The notes: generated by a model from the sequence alone, not told the origin. A stretch of 64,000 bases of DNA from Paenibacillus sp. PvR098 (GCF_017833255.1 NZ_JAFIBU010000001.1:4570501-4634500), one strand, 5' to 3'; counted from the first letter of the stretch, positions 1 to 8,868 are shown. Program-made: numbers and translations.

Positions 1-1
1 A

Positions 2-1600
2 CTCGGCATTATTTTGCTGCTGCATGATATCTTGGGTAGAAATCAAGAAAAGGTAACTCTTGTCGACATGAATAATCGCTACCGTTCGATGGCGGATAAT
101 GCGCTGGATGCTGTCATTGTGATGAATTCTGAAGGCATGATCATCGAATGGAATCCTCAAGCAGAGGTTCAATTCGGTTGGACGGAGGAGGAAGTCATCG
201 GGCACAGCCTGGCCGAGCTTATTATCCCGCATGCCTTTCGGGAAAAGCATCAGCGGGGACTTCAGCGGTTTATAGAATCAGGGGTGCATCACATACTGAA
301 TAAAAGAATTGAGTTAACAGCACTACATCGTAACGGTCATCTATTTCCGGTGGAGTTAACCGTAACCCCCATTCGTTGGGGGGATACATATCTTTTCAGT
401 GCATTTGTCAGGGACATTACTTCGAGAAAGCAAGCGGAGAGAGAGCTTGTGGGTGCCAAAGAGGCCGCCGAAGCAGCAGCTCGGGCGAAAAGCAAATTTC
501 TTGCAACTATGAGTCATGAAATCAGGACGCCTCTGAATGGAATTGTCGGAATGACACAATTATTAAAAGAAACGATACTAACTGAGGAGCAGCAGGAGTA
601 TCTGGAATATATTCTTAAGAGCGAACATGCCTTGCTGGCAATCATTAATGACATTCTGGATTTTTCGAAAATCGATTCAGGGAATGTGGAGCTGGAAGAA
701 GGGCCGTTTGATTTAATAATCTGTATTGAGGAAACGTTCGATATCTTATCCGGGATCGCAAGAGATAAACAGTTAGCTATGAGTTATACAATCGATCCTG
801 ACTTACCGAAAACGATGGTAGGAGACATTACTCGAATAAGGCAAATCCTCATCAATCTGATCGGAAATTCAATTAAATTCACACCGTCGTCAGGCAGTAT
901 TTGTTTAACAGTTGAGAGCATGAATTCGCCAAGCAGCAGCCAGTTCAAACTTCGGTTCACCGTCAAAGATTCCGGAATTGGAATCCCAAAGGAGAAGATG
1001 GAGCACTTGTTTATCCCGTTCTCACAACTTGACTCCTCCACCACTCGGAAGTATGGAGGAACCGGTTTGGGACTAGCCATTAGCAAGAGCCTGGTTGAAC
1101 TCATGGGTGGGAAGATCTGGGCCGAACCCAATAACGAAGGAGCGACTATGATATTTACCATTATGCTTAAACCGGCAGCTTTGTCGATCAACGATCAGGC
1201 GGACGCGGATCCTGACTTGTCGATTGTGGCTGGCACAGTCCATATTCTGATCGCTGAAGACAACGCAGTCAACCAAAAAGTGCTTCGTTATTTATTAGCC
1301 AAAGAAGGGTTTCAATCGGATGTGGTAAATAACGGTTTCGAGGTCATGGATGCCATCAAATATAAAGCATATGATCTCATTTTTATGGACGTGCAGATGC
1401 CTGGGATGGATGGGATTGAAGCCACCAGGCAAATAAGAAAGGTATTGCCTCCTGAGGCTCAGCCTAGAATCATTGCGGTAACGGCCAATGCTTTCACAGA
1501 AGATAAAGAGAAATGCCTGGAAGCAGGGATGGATGATTATATCAGTAAACCGATCAATCGGTCGAAGCTGGTCAAAACGCTGAAAATAGCATATACATGA
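2..1600 (+). CDS. Hybrid sensor histidine kinase/response regulator, 5'-partial
   Basis: Partial gene: the frame is open to the window edge, and the first visible residues (LGIILLLHDI) look like the end of a membrane segment, so the true start lies upstream. Counting from the TTG at 14, there is a PAS domain (about 25-140), a HisKA dimerisation domain with phospho-acceptor H168 in SHEIRTPLNG, a HATPase_c domain (N-box GNSIKF, DSGIGIP, GGTGLGLAIS) and a C-terminal receiver with D459 in FMDVQMPGMDG and the conserved KP. It should autophosphorylate on His and pass phosphate to its own receiver. No separate output domain, HPt domain or cognate regulator is visible, so the signal and target are unknown. 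Confidence 0.93.
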   Translation, partial: LGIILLLHDILGRNQEKVTLVDMNNRYRSMADNALDAVIVMNSEGMIIEWNPQAEVQFGWTEEEVIGHSLAELIIPHAFREKHQRGLQRFIESGVHHILNKRIELTALHRNGHLFPVELTVTPIRWGDTYLFSAFVRDITSRKQAERELVGAKEAAEAAARAKSKFLATMSHEIRTPLNGIVGMTQLLKETILTEEQQEYLEYILKSEHALLAIINDILDFSKIDSGNVELEEGPFDLIICIEETFDILSGIARDKQLAMSYTIDPDLPKTMVGDITRIRQILINLIGNSIKFTPSSGSICLTVESMNSPSSSQFKLRFTVKDSGIGIPKEKMEHLFIPFSQLDSSTTRKYGGTGLGLAISKSLVELMGGKIWAEPNNEGATMIFTIMLKPAALSINDQADADPDLSIVAGTVHILIAEDNAVNQKVLRYLLAKEGFQSDVVNNGFEVMDAIKYKAYDLIFMDVQMPGMDGIEATRQIRKVLPPEAQPRIIAVTANAFTEDKEKCLEAGMDDYISKPINRSKLVKTLKIAYT

Positions 1601-1722
1601 TGCAATATTGGAGCAGCCGCTGACTGTTCCAACGGATGTAACGGTTTCTTCTCAATAACAATCATAGTGGTTGGTTTTTCTTGCTGTTCGGGGGAATAAT
1701 GGATTTTACAAAGTGAATTCTA

Positions 1723-1728
1723 TATAAT
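1723..1728 (+). promoter_or_regulatory. Candidate sigma-A -10 box ahead of the kht genes
   Basis: A perfect TATAAT lies 30 bases before the start of the small membrane protein gene. The -35 position 17 bases upstream reads TGGATT, which is only a half match, so the assignment rests mainly on the -10 box and its position. Confidence 0.45.
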
Positions 1729-1758
1729 AAGAGGATACGGGGTAAGGAGGGACGTCCA

Positions 1759-2100
1759 ATGCAGATGAAGAATAAAAGAATAAGGCTGGTGTTTTTGCTG
1801 CTGATTCTGCTTGCGCTTGCGTTGGCCTCCGTCAGTCCTTTTATTAATGTTGAACCCGTATCCAGAGGTTCGTCTGCTTCCACAGGTTATTCCACGTTTT
1901 CCTTAGGAGCGATGGTTTATCAGCAGATAGCAACGACATATCTGACCGCTGCTTTTTCTTTTGCAAGCTATTGGGATCTGCTGCTAATTGTTTTGCTTTT
2001 ACGAATACTGGTCCATCGGTTTGATTGCGCAGTTCCCAAGCAAATGAAAAAGGTTCGGCTGCGGCCAATTAAATTTACTTCGCATTTCGTGGCGGTATGA
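1759..2100 (+). CDS. Small membrane protein upstream of khtTU
   Basis: Unidentified 113-residue protein with an AAGGAGGG ribosome binding site at good distance. Residues 8-26 form a strong hydrophobic segment and about 55-80 a second weaker one (ending LLLIVLLLRIL), followed by a basic tail rich in K and R. It sits directly before khtT. In B. subtilis the khtSTU operon begins with a small gene, khtS, of similar size, so a KhtS-like modulator of the antiporter is possible. That rests on position and length only; I do not recognise the sequence. Confidence 0.6.
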   Translation: MQMKNKRIRLVFLLLILLALALASVSPFINVEPVSRGSSASTGYSTFSLGAMVYQQIATTYLTAAFSFASYWDLLLIVLLLRILVHRFDCAVPKQMKKVRLRPIKFTSHFVAV

Positions 2101-2164
2101 GCTTTGTTGGTGTGTATAAGCTATGACTACAAATAAGATTTAATTTCAGGAGGTAACTTTCATT

Positions 2165-2662
2165 ATGCCAAATATTAGAGAAATCGATTTGCCCGGTATC
2201 GGTCGCAAATTTCAACTTATTACCCGTGGTGGCGACAAGCTTGTCATCATTATACACGATGATGGAAGAAGAGAGCTTTATCATTTTGAACATGAGGATC
2301 CGGACGATAGCATCTCCATGGTGACTCTTGACGACGATGAAGCACGTATTATTGGAAGCATCATAGGCGGGATGAATTATAAGCCCAAAGCACTTGAAAC
2401 GATTGAAGTGGAACTGGACGATTTGACCATTGAATGGTACAAGGTCGAGCAGGGTTATAAATGTATCGGCTTATCCATCGGGCAGTTGGAAATTAGAAGG
2501 AAAACAGGCACCAGCATTATCGCTGTCGTTGAGAAGGATCATAGTAAGAACATTACTCCCGGTCCGGAATATGTGTTTAAAGCCGATTCAACGCTTATTA
2601 TTGCCGGAGAACGAAAACATCTAAAGCTCCTTAAACAGATTCTAGTTAACGGGAGTGAGTAA
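2165..2662 (+). CDS. khtT: K+/H+ antiporter regulatory subunit KhtT
   Basis: 165-residue soluble protein. The N-terminal half starts [14 protein letters not shown], typical of KhtT/YhaT. The C-terminal half (about 75-160) is a TrkA-C/RCK_C ligand-binding domain ending in the characteristic [11 protein letters not shown] strand-turn. Known family members are peripheral membrane proteins that gate the KhtU efflux antiporter in response to a nucleotide ligand. A strong GGAGG precedes the ATG. The khtU start follows only two bases after its stop, so the two are surely cotranscribed. Confidence 0.9.
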   Translation: MPNIREIDLPGIGRKFQLITRGGDKLVIIIHDDGRRELYHFEHEDPDDSISMVTLDDDEARIIGSIIGGMNYKPKALETIEVELDDLTIEWYKVEQGYKCIGLSIGQLEIRRKTGTSIIAVVEKDHSKNITPGPEYVFKADSTLIIAGERKHLKLLKQILVNGSE

Positions 2663-2664
2663 GT

Positions 2665-3900
2665 ATGGATCATATCGTTCTTGAAGTAGGTCTTGCTATC
2701 GCGCTTATCGCCGCCGCGGGCTTGTTGTCTGCTAAATTGCGATTTTCCGTTATTCCGTTTTATATCTTGGTTGGTATGGCGGTAGGTCCTCATGCTCCCC
2801 AACTCGGATTTTTCGATTTCCGTTTCATTGAGAGTGCGCCGCTGATCGAATTCATGGGCCGTCTCGGAATTCTCTTCCTCCTTTTTTATCTGGGACTTGA
2901 ATTCTCGGTGGGGCGTTTGATCAAATCGGGCAAATCCATCGCAGTTGGCGGAACGATATATATCGCAATTAACTTTACATTGGGCCTTCTACTTGGCTGG
3001 ATGCTGGACTTTCCTTTTAAGGAGATATTGGTCATTGCAGGGATAACTACGATTTCTTCGAGTGCCATCGTCGCGAAGGTGCTGGTAGATTTAAAAAGAA
3101 CTGCAAACCCCGAAACGGAGATGATCCTTGGCATTATCATGTTCGAGGATGTCTTTTTAGCCGTTTACATTTCTATCCTCTCCGGACTTGTCTTAAGCGG
3201 CGCTGCCTCGCTTGGCGGTGTTTTGCTTTCCGCTTTAATGGCGTTGGGATTCATGCTCATTTTTATTATCCTGGGCCGAAAGGCTGTACCATTCTTAAAT
3301 CGTGCATTAAACATCCGATCTAATGAAACCTTTGCGCTGGTGGTCTTTGGTGCTTTGTTCTTAATTGCGGGCATCGGTGAAACTATTCACGTTGCTGAGG
3401 CGATCGGTGCGCTGCTCACCGGGCTCGTACTGGCAGAGACAGAGCATATGAAGCGGATCGAGCATCTCATCCTTCCATTCCGGGATTTCTTCGGAGCCGT
3501 GTTTTTCTTCAGTTTCGGATTGTCGATTGATCCATTTACTTTAGGCGGAGCCGTGTGGTACTCTTTGGCCGCAGTCGTCATTACACTGATCGGGAATTTC
3601 GCATCAGGCATGCTCGCTGGGAAATACGCCGGCTTGTCGCCCAAGGCGTCGGCGAACATCGGACTTACGATTGTTTCACGAGGTGAGTTTTCTATTATTA
3701 TGGCGAACATCGGCAAAGCCGGCGGATTGCTGGCGATCCTGCAGCCGTTTGCTGCGCTTTATGTGTTGATTCTAGCGATCCTAGGACCGCTGCTGACTAA
3801 AGAATCTACGTGGGTCTACAATACGTTGAATCGCGTCATTCCTCTAGGAAAAACAAAGAAAGAGCAAAAGGTCCCCGTTCGGCAGACCGATGAATCGTGA
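2665..3900 (+). CDS. khtU: CPA2-family K+/H+ antiporter KhtU
   Basis: 411-residue polytopic membrane protein of the monovalent cation:proton antiporter-2 family, with about 12 hydrophobic segments across residues 5-375 and the conserved stretches GILFLLFYLGLEF, AEAIGALLTGLVLAET and SRGEFSIIM. There is no fused C-terminal RCK domain; regulation is supplied by the separate KhtT encoded just upstream, as in the B. subtilis KhtTU system, which exports K+ in exchange for H+. The C-terminal tail after residue 390 is short, basic and cytoplasmic. Its stop overlaps the start of the next gene. Confidence 0.92.
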   Translation: MDHIVLEVGLAIALIAAAGLLSAKLRFSVIPFYILVGMAVGPHAPQLGFFDFRFIESAPLIEFMGRLGILFLLFYLGLEFSVGRLIKSGKSIAVGGTIYIAINFTLGLLLGWMLDFPFKEILVIAGITTISSSAIVAKVLVDLKRTANPETEMILGIIMFEDVFLAVYISILSGLVLSGAASLGGVLLSALMALGFMLIFIILGRKAVPFLNRALNIRSNETFALVVFGALFLIAGIGETIHVAEAIGALLTGLVLAETEHMKRIEHLILPFRDFFGAVFFFSFGLSIDPFTLGGAVWYSLAAVVITLIGNFASGMLAGKYAGLSPKASANIGLTIVSRGEFSIIMANIGKAGGLLAILQPFAALYVLILAILGPLLTKESTWVYNTLNRVIPLGKTKKEQKVPVRQTDES

Positions 3901-4769
3901 ATGGACTAAAAATTCAGTCTAAGCAAGATAGGGGCAAGCCGCTTCGGTCGGTGCTGCTCCGATATAGCTCATTCGGAGCGGGCATCGGCCTCGTATCCGT
4001 CGGGTTAGAGTTGTTTCTGAGACCTAACTGGATCGTGCCCGGAGGGGTGCAGGGGATCTCGATCATGCTGGCGTATATTACAGAGATGCAGATGGGTTTG
4101 TTTCTGTTCCTGCTTCACCTTCCATTTGTGCTTCTCACGGGGGTAAGGCGAAAGGGCTTCTCAGCATGGATGGCTTGGATAGGTCTGCTGCTGCTCGCTG
4201 CCGTTACGATGATATTACATCCCGTAAAGCCGCTTACCGAGCATCCGCTTGCCGCATCGATTTTCGGAGGACTGCTGCTTGGTATCGGGACTGGTCTCAT
4301 GATCAGAAACGGCGAACATGCGGACGGGGTAAGGGAAACAGCTTTTCTGTTAAGGAAAAAAACGAGCCTTTCTATGTCAGAACTGGTTATGCTGATACAT
4401 ATTGGTATACTGGCTCTGGCGGGCCTTCTCTTCGGTTGGGAGCAGGCTTTGTATTCCATTATCGCATATTTCCTAGCTTGCCGGTCGCTGCAGTTTATGC
4501 TGCAGAACCGCTTTGAATTGGTCATGGTTTGGATTAAGACCCGTCAAGCTCCCACTGTGAAAGAGAAGGTTACCGAAGCTTATGGTGCGCAAGCGGTATG
4601 GGTTTCGTCACTGACTCATTCTATAGGAACCCCTAATGAACTGTTTCTCATCATACCGCGCGAGCTAATGAAACAGGTACATCGGTTTCTGATCAGTGTC
4701 GACCCGATAGCATCGGTTGTATGCACTCCGATTCATCCGTCGGAGGCAGCCGAATATACTGTGACGTAA
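3897..4769 (+). CDS. YitT family membrane protein (DUF161/DUF2179)
   Basis: 290 residues with five to six hydrophobic helices up to about residue 205 and the YitT hallmark LRPNWIVPGGVQGISIML near 40-57, followed by a C-terminal soluble DUF2179-like domain. Start is GTG inside the overlap GTGA with the khtU stop, which implies translational coupling. YitT proteins are widespread in Firmicutes and have no firmly established function. Coupling to khtTU suggests the same physiological setting, but this is inference. Confidence 0.85.
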   Translation: MNGLKIQSKQDRGKPLRSVLLRYSSFGAGIGLVSVGLELFLRPNWIVPGGVQGISIMLAYITEMQMGLFLFLLHLPFVLLTGVRRKGFSAWMAWIGLLLLAAVTMILHPVKPLTEHPLAASIFGGLLLGIGTGLMIRNGEHADGVRETAFLLRKKTSLSMSELVMLIHIGILALAGLLFGWEQALYSIIAYFLACRSLQFMLQNRFELVMVWIKTRQAPTVKEKVTEAYGAQAVWVSSLTHSIGTPNELFLIIPRELMKQVHRFLISVDPIASVVCTPIHPSEAAEYTVT

Positions 4770-4781
4770 ACCATGTTTTAA

Positions 4782-4828
4782 GGCTGTCCAATAAGTCATC
4801 TTGGATGACTTATTGGACAGCCCTTTTT
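4782..4828 (+). terminator. Rho-independent terminator with perfect 19-bp stem
   Basis: Perfect inverted repeat of 19 bp (arms 4782-4800 and 4804-4822), three-base loop, then six T. It closes the kht-yitT operon. The arm is unusually long and starts GGCTGTCC, resembling some transposon ends. Confidence 0.85.
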
Positions 4829-5184
4829 TGTTTTGTTCATGAGAATAAAAAAGAAGAGAAATTGTGACTGAATCCGCCCCTTCAATCGCTTTAAAATGCT
4901 TCATCATGCATTAATTGACAAGGATTCAAAAAGAATATACGATTAAATTTATATGCCTAATCTTTATCTTCATAGCTCTTGACTACGTCCGATAAAAAGC
5001 CACCGACGAGGGTTTTAGCTGGATTCCGCACTTTGTCAAATCGGATTTTCCTGAAAAATCTGCGTAATCTGCCGTAAACCTGAATGTTTTGGGTGTTTTC
5101 GGTGTATAATGGAATTATATCAACCTATTATAGTAAAATATACTCATATGCCTAACTGCAAGGTATCCAAGGAGGAATATGGAT
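4829..5184 (+). promoter_or_regulatory. Intergenic region with candidate promoter for the DGQHR genes
   Basis: About 350 bases with no credible gene. A perfect TATAAT lies at 5105-5110. The -35 region 17-18 bases upstream (GAATGT or TGAATG) is poor. A strong AAGGAGG is at 5169-5175, nine bases before the ATG at 5185. Nothing else could be assigned in 4829-5080, which is A+T-rich. Confidence 0.4.
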
Positions 5185-6360
5185 ATGGATAACATTACAT
5201 CTCTGTCGGAGCTGCTGGCAGAGCAGAAGGCGTCGTCTTATATAGAAATTCCAGGGGTAGCTTCTAGAACCTTCGGACAAACGACGCTCACAACAACATT
5301 GCCAATGAGCAAACTGTTTGCCATCTATGAAGTGGATTTGGAGGTTCAGCGCTCCATTGTACCGCAAAACCTGTCCAAAATGATGGACTATATCATGCTG
5401 TATCTTGATCACGGACAAGGGATTTATTTTCCGGGCATTATCTTGTCGGCCCGCGGAACCGGAGAATACGATACGGATTCCCGTGTGTATAGACTGCAGG
5501 CCATTGAGAAGCTGTATGTGGTGGACGGACAACATCGTTTGGCGGCATTCCGCCGTTTAATGGAAACGCTGCAAAGCGCTATGGCAAGAGCCAAAGACCG
5601 CAGAGAATACGATCGTATGGAGGAAATTTCAGCGAAGCTGAGCAAGCTTTACACGTTCCCGATGTCTACGATGATTTATCTCGATATCAATGCGCGCCAA
5701 GAGAGACAGCTTTTTTCAGACATTAACAAGCTTCCGCGCAAGATCGGCGGTAATTTAGCGGTTCTGAGAGAACAGCGCAGATACTATCATGTGCTAGCTT
5801 CGCGCTTGGCGCTTGAGACGCCGGTCATGAAACAAATTCCGGTCGACATGTTTACCGAGCGGGGCAAAGGGCCGGAATATATATTCTCTTACCACTTGCT
5901 CATTGAGATTATGATCGGTCTGTTTGAAGGTCGTTTGAAATCGGCTGCCCGGAACAACGGGTATTATTTCGACGACGATGAAGTGGAACAGCATATGAAG
6001 CTGGCCGTCAATTATTTTGAAAGCTTGCTTAAATATTTGCCGGCGCCGGAAAAAGGCGAATTGTGCTGGTCGGAAAACCTGCAAATCGCGATGTCTATGT
6101 TCTTCCATGACGAAGTGACCAAAACCGGAACATTTAACAAATATGCCCTTGACTATGCGGTTAAAATTTTGCCGCACATCGATTGGGATGCTATTTACAG
6201 CGGAGATGAGAAAGACCGGCTGCCAAGACGCTCCCGGATTATGAAGGCTTATCAGTTTATCAAAGATTTTTATCAGGAGCATCATATGTTCCTGATTCGT
6301 GAAGACTCGCTTTCGGAGCAAGTTTTCCAAACGGAAAACACTAAGGAGGACGTTGGCTAA
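5185..6360 (+). CDS. DGQHR-domain protein, DndB-like (first of tandem pair)
   Basis: 391 residues. The signature DGQHR is at 114-118 (context YVVDGQHRLAAF) and is followed by the family's second motif FSDIN at 177-181, with a charged helical insert between them. These motifs define the DGQHR/DndB family, whose best known member DndB represses and modulates DNA phosphorothioation genes and has a ParB-like fold. No dndACDE or ssp genes lie in this window, so a sulfur-modification role is not supported here. I chose ATG 5185 over 5179 because AAGGAGG then sits nine rather than three bases away. The stop overlaps the next start by one base (TAATG). Confidence 0.85.
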   Translation: MDNITSLSELLAEQKASSYIEIPGVASRTFGQTTLTTTLPMSKLFAIYEVDLEVQRSIVPQNLSKMMDYIMLYLDHGQGIYFPGIILSARGTGEYDTDSRVYRLQAIEKLYVVDGQHRLAAFRRLMETLQSAMARAKDRREYDRMEEISAKLSKLYTFPMSTMIYLDINARQERQLFSDINKLPRKIGGNLAVLREQRRYYHVLASRLALETPVMKQIPVDMFTERGKGPEYIFSYHLLIEIMIGLFEGRLKSAARNNGYYFDDDEVEQHMKLAVNYFESLLKYLPAPEKGELCWSENLQIAMSMFFHDEVTKTGTFNKYALDYAVKILPHIDWDAIYSGDEKDRLPRRSRIMKAYQFIKDFYQEHHMFLIREDSLSEQVFQTENTKEDVG

Positions 6361-7532
6361 TGGATGGCTTAAACCTACAAATGACGATCCATCCGTTTTG
6401 CGATCGTTTCGGACTTGCGACGGTAGCTATACAAGTGCAGGATCTGTTAAACTATACGACCATTGATCCGATGGTCCAGCGGAAGCTGAGTGCCGGTCAG
6501 CGCCGTAAAATCGCAAACTATTTGCAAGAACGCGACCTGGATCGGGTGTTTTTTGGGCCGGTTACACTTAGTCTGCGGGATGTCAGCAGCTTAGCGAAGG
6601 CAGAGACCGGTCTGTTTCTTCGCCCGGGTTCAAAGCTTAGCATTCTTGACGGTCAGCACCGTATTCTTGCACTGGGTTATGTAGGCGAGCAAATGCTGAA
6701 AGAAGCCCGCAGATTGGATAAGAAGGTCGCTGCTATGAAAATCAAGCACCGCAAATCGCCGGACAATGCGGAGATTGCCTCTGAGTTGGAACAGCTCGAA
6801 GGGCAAGTAGAGCAGTTGGAGCGCCGTCGTTTGGAGCTCATGGAGAGCGAGCTGGCGGTTCAAATCTACATCGGCCTGAGCGAAGAGGAAGAGAAGCAAC
6901 TGTTCGGAGACATTAACTCTAAGGTACAGCTGGTGAGCAAGGAGCTCGGTCATTCGTTCGACTCCATCGATCCACTCAACGTCGTTATTCAGCAGGTGGT
7001 AGATCACAATGTGTTCTTGAAAGGCGCAGGTGTAGAGCGCAGGGCTAACCTGACCGCATACAACAAAAACTTCACATCGTTCAGCTGGTTGTACTCTACG
7101 GCTACGATGCTGTTTACGGGGAAGATGCAGCCGTCCTATGAGCTGGCTCGCAAAATCAAACAGGATCCTTCCACGTACATCGAGATTTTGCATCAGTTTT
7201 ACACGACGCTCATTCCGTTGATGCCGGAGCAACCGGGGCTTCCGCAGTATAACTCGTCGTCCCGTGCGATGCAGGAGAGCATTGCACTTTATGCGAACCG
7301 TCATTTATTTGCCGACGGCAAATATGTGAAGAACTGGACCTCGTGTTTGAGCATCTTTGAAGGCTTCGATTGGACGCAAGAGAATGAGCAGCTGATCGAA
7401 CGTTTTGGTCAGCTTGATAACGGCAAGTTGAACCTCATTCATGAGAAATCGCTTCGCAAGCATGGCAAGCTCGTTGAATTGTTTCAAGAGCTGCATGGTG
7501 GTCCGATCAATGAGGATGAAGCATCGGCATGA
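6360..7532 (+). CDS. DGQHR-domain protein, DndB-like (second of tandem pair)
   Basis: 390 residues, a distant paralogue of the gene before it. DGQHR is at 97-101 (SILDGQHRILAL) and FGDIN at 183-187, separated by a long K/E-rich segment (about 113-165) that should form a coiled coil, longer than in the first protein. The C-terminal half has no motif I recognise. The one-base overlap of stop and start and a shared terminator at 7543-7586 mark a two-gene operon. Probably the two proteins act together, perhaps as a heteromer, but this is inferred from coupling only. Membership in the DGQHR family is clear; function is not. Confidence 0.85.
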   Translation: MDGLNLQMTIHPFCDRFGLATVAIQVQDLLNYTTIDPMVQRKLSAGQRRKIANYLQERDLDRVFFGPVTLSLRDVSSLAKAETGLFLRPGSKLSILDGQHRILALGYVGEQMLKEARRLDKKVAAMKIKHRKSPDNAEIASELEQLEGQVEQLERRRLELMESELAVQIYIGLSEEEEKQLFGDINSKVQLVSKELGHSFDSIDPLNVVIQQVVDHNVFLKGAGVERRANLTAYNKNFTSFSWLYSTATMLFTGKMQPSYELARKIKQDPSTYIEILHQFYTTLIPLMPEQPGLPQYNSSSRAMQESIALYANRHLFADGKYVKNWTSCLSIFEGFDWTQENEQLIERFGQLDNGKLNLIHEKSLRKHGKLVELFQELHGGPINEDEASA

Positions 7533-7542
7533 TGCTATATGC

Positions 7543-7586
7543 AAAAAGCTCCACAGAGACCGTAAGGTTTCTGTGGAGCTTTTTTA
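7543..7586 (+). terminator. Terminator between DGQHR pair and ROK gene
   Basis: Hairpin with arms 7543-7561 and 7566-7584 (core AAGCTCCACAGA/TCTGTGGAGCTT, GTAA loop), T-rich on the plus side and A-rich before it, so it can serve both converging genes. Confidence 0.85.
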
Positions 7587-7607
7587 TGAGATGAAGGCTG
7601 TACTTTT

Positions 7608-8819
7608 CTACACTGCTGTCAGCTTATTGATGACCATGATGGCCGCTCCGGTAACGAGCGCATCTTCCCCCAAGGAGCCCAGGCTGAACACGACCTGATA
7701 CTTGGGGTAATAATAGGTTCTTTGAATGGCCACACGGGTTGCGATATGGAAAAAACCCGGATGGCTGCTGATGAGCGCGCCGCCGAGAATCACTTTCTCG
7801 GGATGCAGGATGTTAAGCAGATTGGATAGGCCGATGCCAAAATAGGTGGCGGCTTGGGTGAACAATTCGACGGTAAGGGGGTCATTGTCCCGCAGTGCCT
7901 GTCCCAGATGGGCGAACGTGATTTTCTCCGGATCAGGTTCCATTCGCAGCAGCATGCTGTCCCGCCCTTGCTTAAGCCGGGTTTGAGCCTGCTGCTCAAG
8001 CGCATGAATGGAAGCGTAGGATTCCCAGGATCCGAAATTTCCCTGCCCCCAAAGCCTAGGCCCGTCGGTCTGTATAATCATTTGCCCGATGGCTCCCTCC
8101 ATGTCCACCGCCCCATAAACGACTTGCCCGTTTGTCATCATAGCAGAGCGCAGTCCGACAGCGACATGAATATAAAGGAGATGCTGATAATCCCGCTCCC
8201 GATCAGACCAAGACTCGCCGATCAGGGCGGTATTCGCGCCGTTATCAAGTAGCACCGGGAATCCGAGCCTTTGCTCCAAAATACCGGTGATATGGACTTG
8301 ATTCCAGCCCTCGGAAGGGAAATACAAAGGCTCTAGAATCGTCCCTGTTACCCGATCGAGCGGTCCTACTGCCCCGACACCCATGCCGAGCACTTTATTT
8401 AAGGGGATCCCGTGAGCGGTCAGCATCTCTTGGGCCGATACGACAATATTATCAAGCAGCGCATCAGGAGTAAGGCTTTCCGTCATGATCCAACGTTTGG
8501 TTTCCAGCTTGTTCATTTGCAGGTCGAAGAGCACCAATTTGGAGTACATTCTGGAAATATCCAGACCGAACACATAGGCATAGTGGGGATTAACTGTATA
8601 TAAAATGGGTCTTCTGCCGCCTGTGGAATCTCCGAAGCCCGCTTCCAAAATGAGCTCTTGGGCTGTGAGTTCTTCAAGAGTTCGGGTTAAGGTGCTTCCG
8701 GTCAACCCGCTTTTCTCGAGGAGGTCGATTTTGGATACGGTTCCTACTTTACGGATCTGTTCAAAAATATCTTTCGCTTTCCGGCCGGAAATTCTTTGTC
8801 CCAGGCTTTCGCGTTCCAT
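7608..8819 (-). CDS. ROK family transcriptional regulator lacking zinc cysteines
   Basis: 403 residues. The N-terminal 70 residues form a winged helix-turn-helix (SKIDLLEKSGLTGSTLTRTLEELTA is the recognition region), then a GGRRP hinge and a ROK/sugar-kinase fold with GVGAVGPLD and LLDNGANTALIGE. NagC/XylR-type regulators bind DNA and are released by a sugar or sugar phosphate. The usual zinc motif CxCGxxGCxE is replaced by LWGQGNFGSWE, with no cysteines. A GGGGAAG site precedes the ATG at 8819. The neighbours do not reveal its target; a palindrome overlapping its own promoter suggests autoregulation. Confidence 0.9.
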   Translation of the reverse strand: MERESLGQRISGRKAKDIFEQIRKVGTVSKIDLLEKSGLTGSTLTRTLEELTAQELILEAGFGDSTGGRRPILYTVNPHYAYVFGLDISRMYSKLVLFDLQMNKLETKRWIMTESLTPDALLDNIVVSAQEMLTAHGIPLNKVLGMGVGAVGPLDRVTGTILEPLYFPSEGWNQVHITGILEQRLGFPVLLDNGANTALIGESWSDRERDYQHLLYIHVAVGLRSAMMTNGQVVYGAVDMEGAIGQMIIQTDGPRLWGQGNFGSWESYASIHALEQQAQTRLKQGRDSMLLRMEPDPEKITFAHLGQALRDNDPLTVELFTQAATYFGIGLSNLLNILHPEKVILGGALISSHPGFFHIATRVAIQRTYYYPKYQVVFSLGSLGEDALVTGAAIMVINKLTAV

Positions 8820-8854
8820 GATCTTCCCCCGATACCAAATTCGTTGCCAATTAA

Positions 8855-8868
8855 AGTATAATTATACT
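8855..8868. promoter_or_regulatory. 14-bp palindrome overlapping divergent -10 boxes
   Basis: AGTATAATTATACT is a perfect palindrome containing TATAAT on both strands. It lies 36 bases before the ROK gene start on the minus strand and about 125 bases before the methyltransferase gene on the plus strand. It could be a -10 element, an operator, or both. The minus-strand -35 at 8884-8889 reads TTTCCG, which is weak. Confidence 0.45.

Noticed and set aside
4782-4828. Insertion sequence end
   Set aside because: Only a single hairpin is present; no transposase or target duplication was seen, so it is listed as a terminator.
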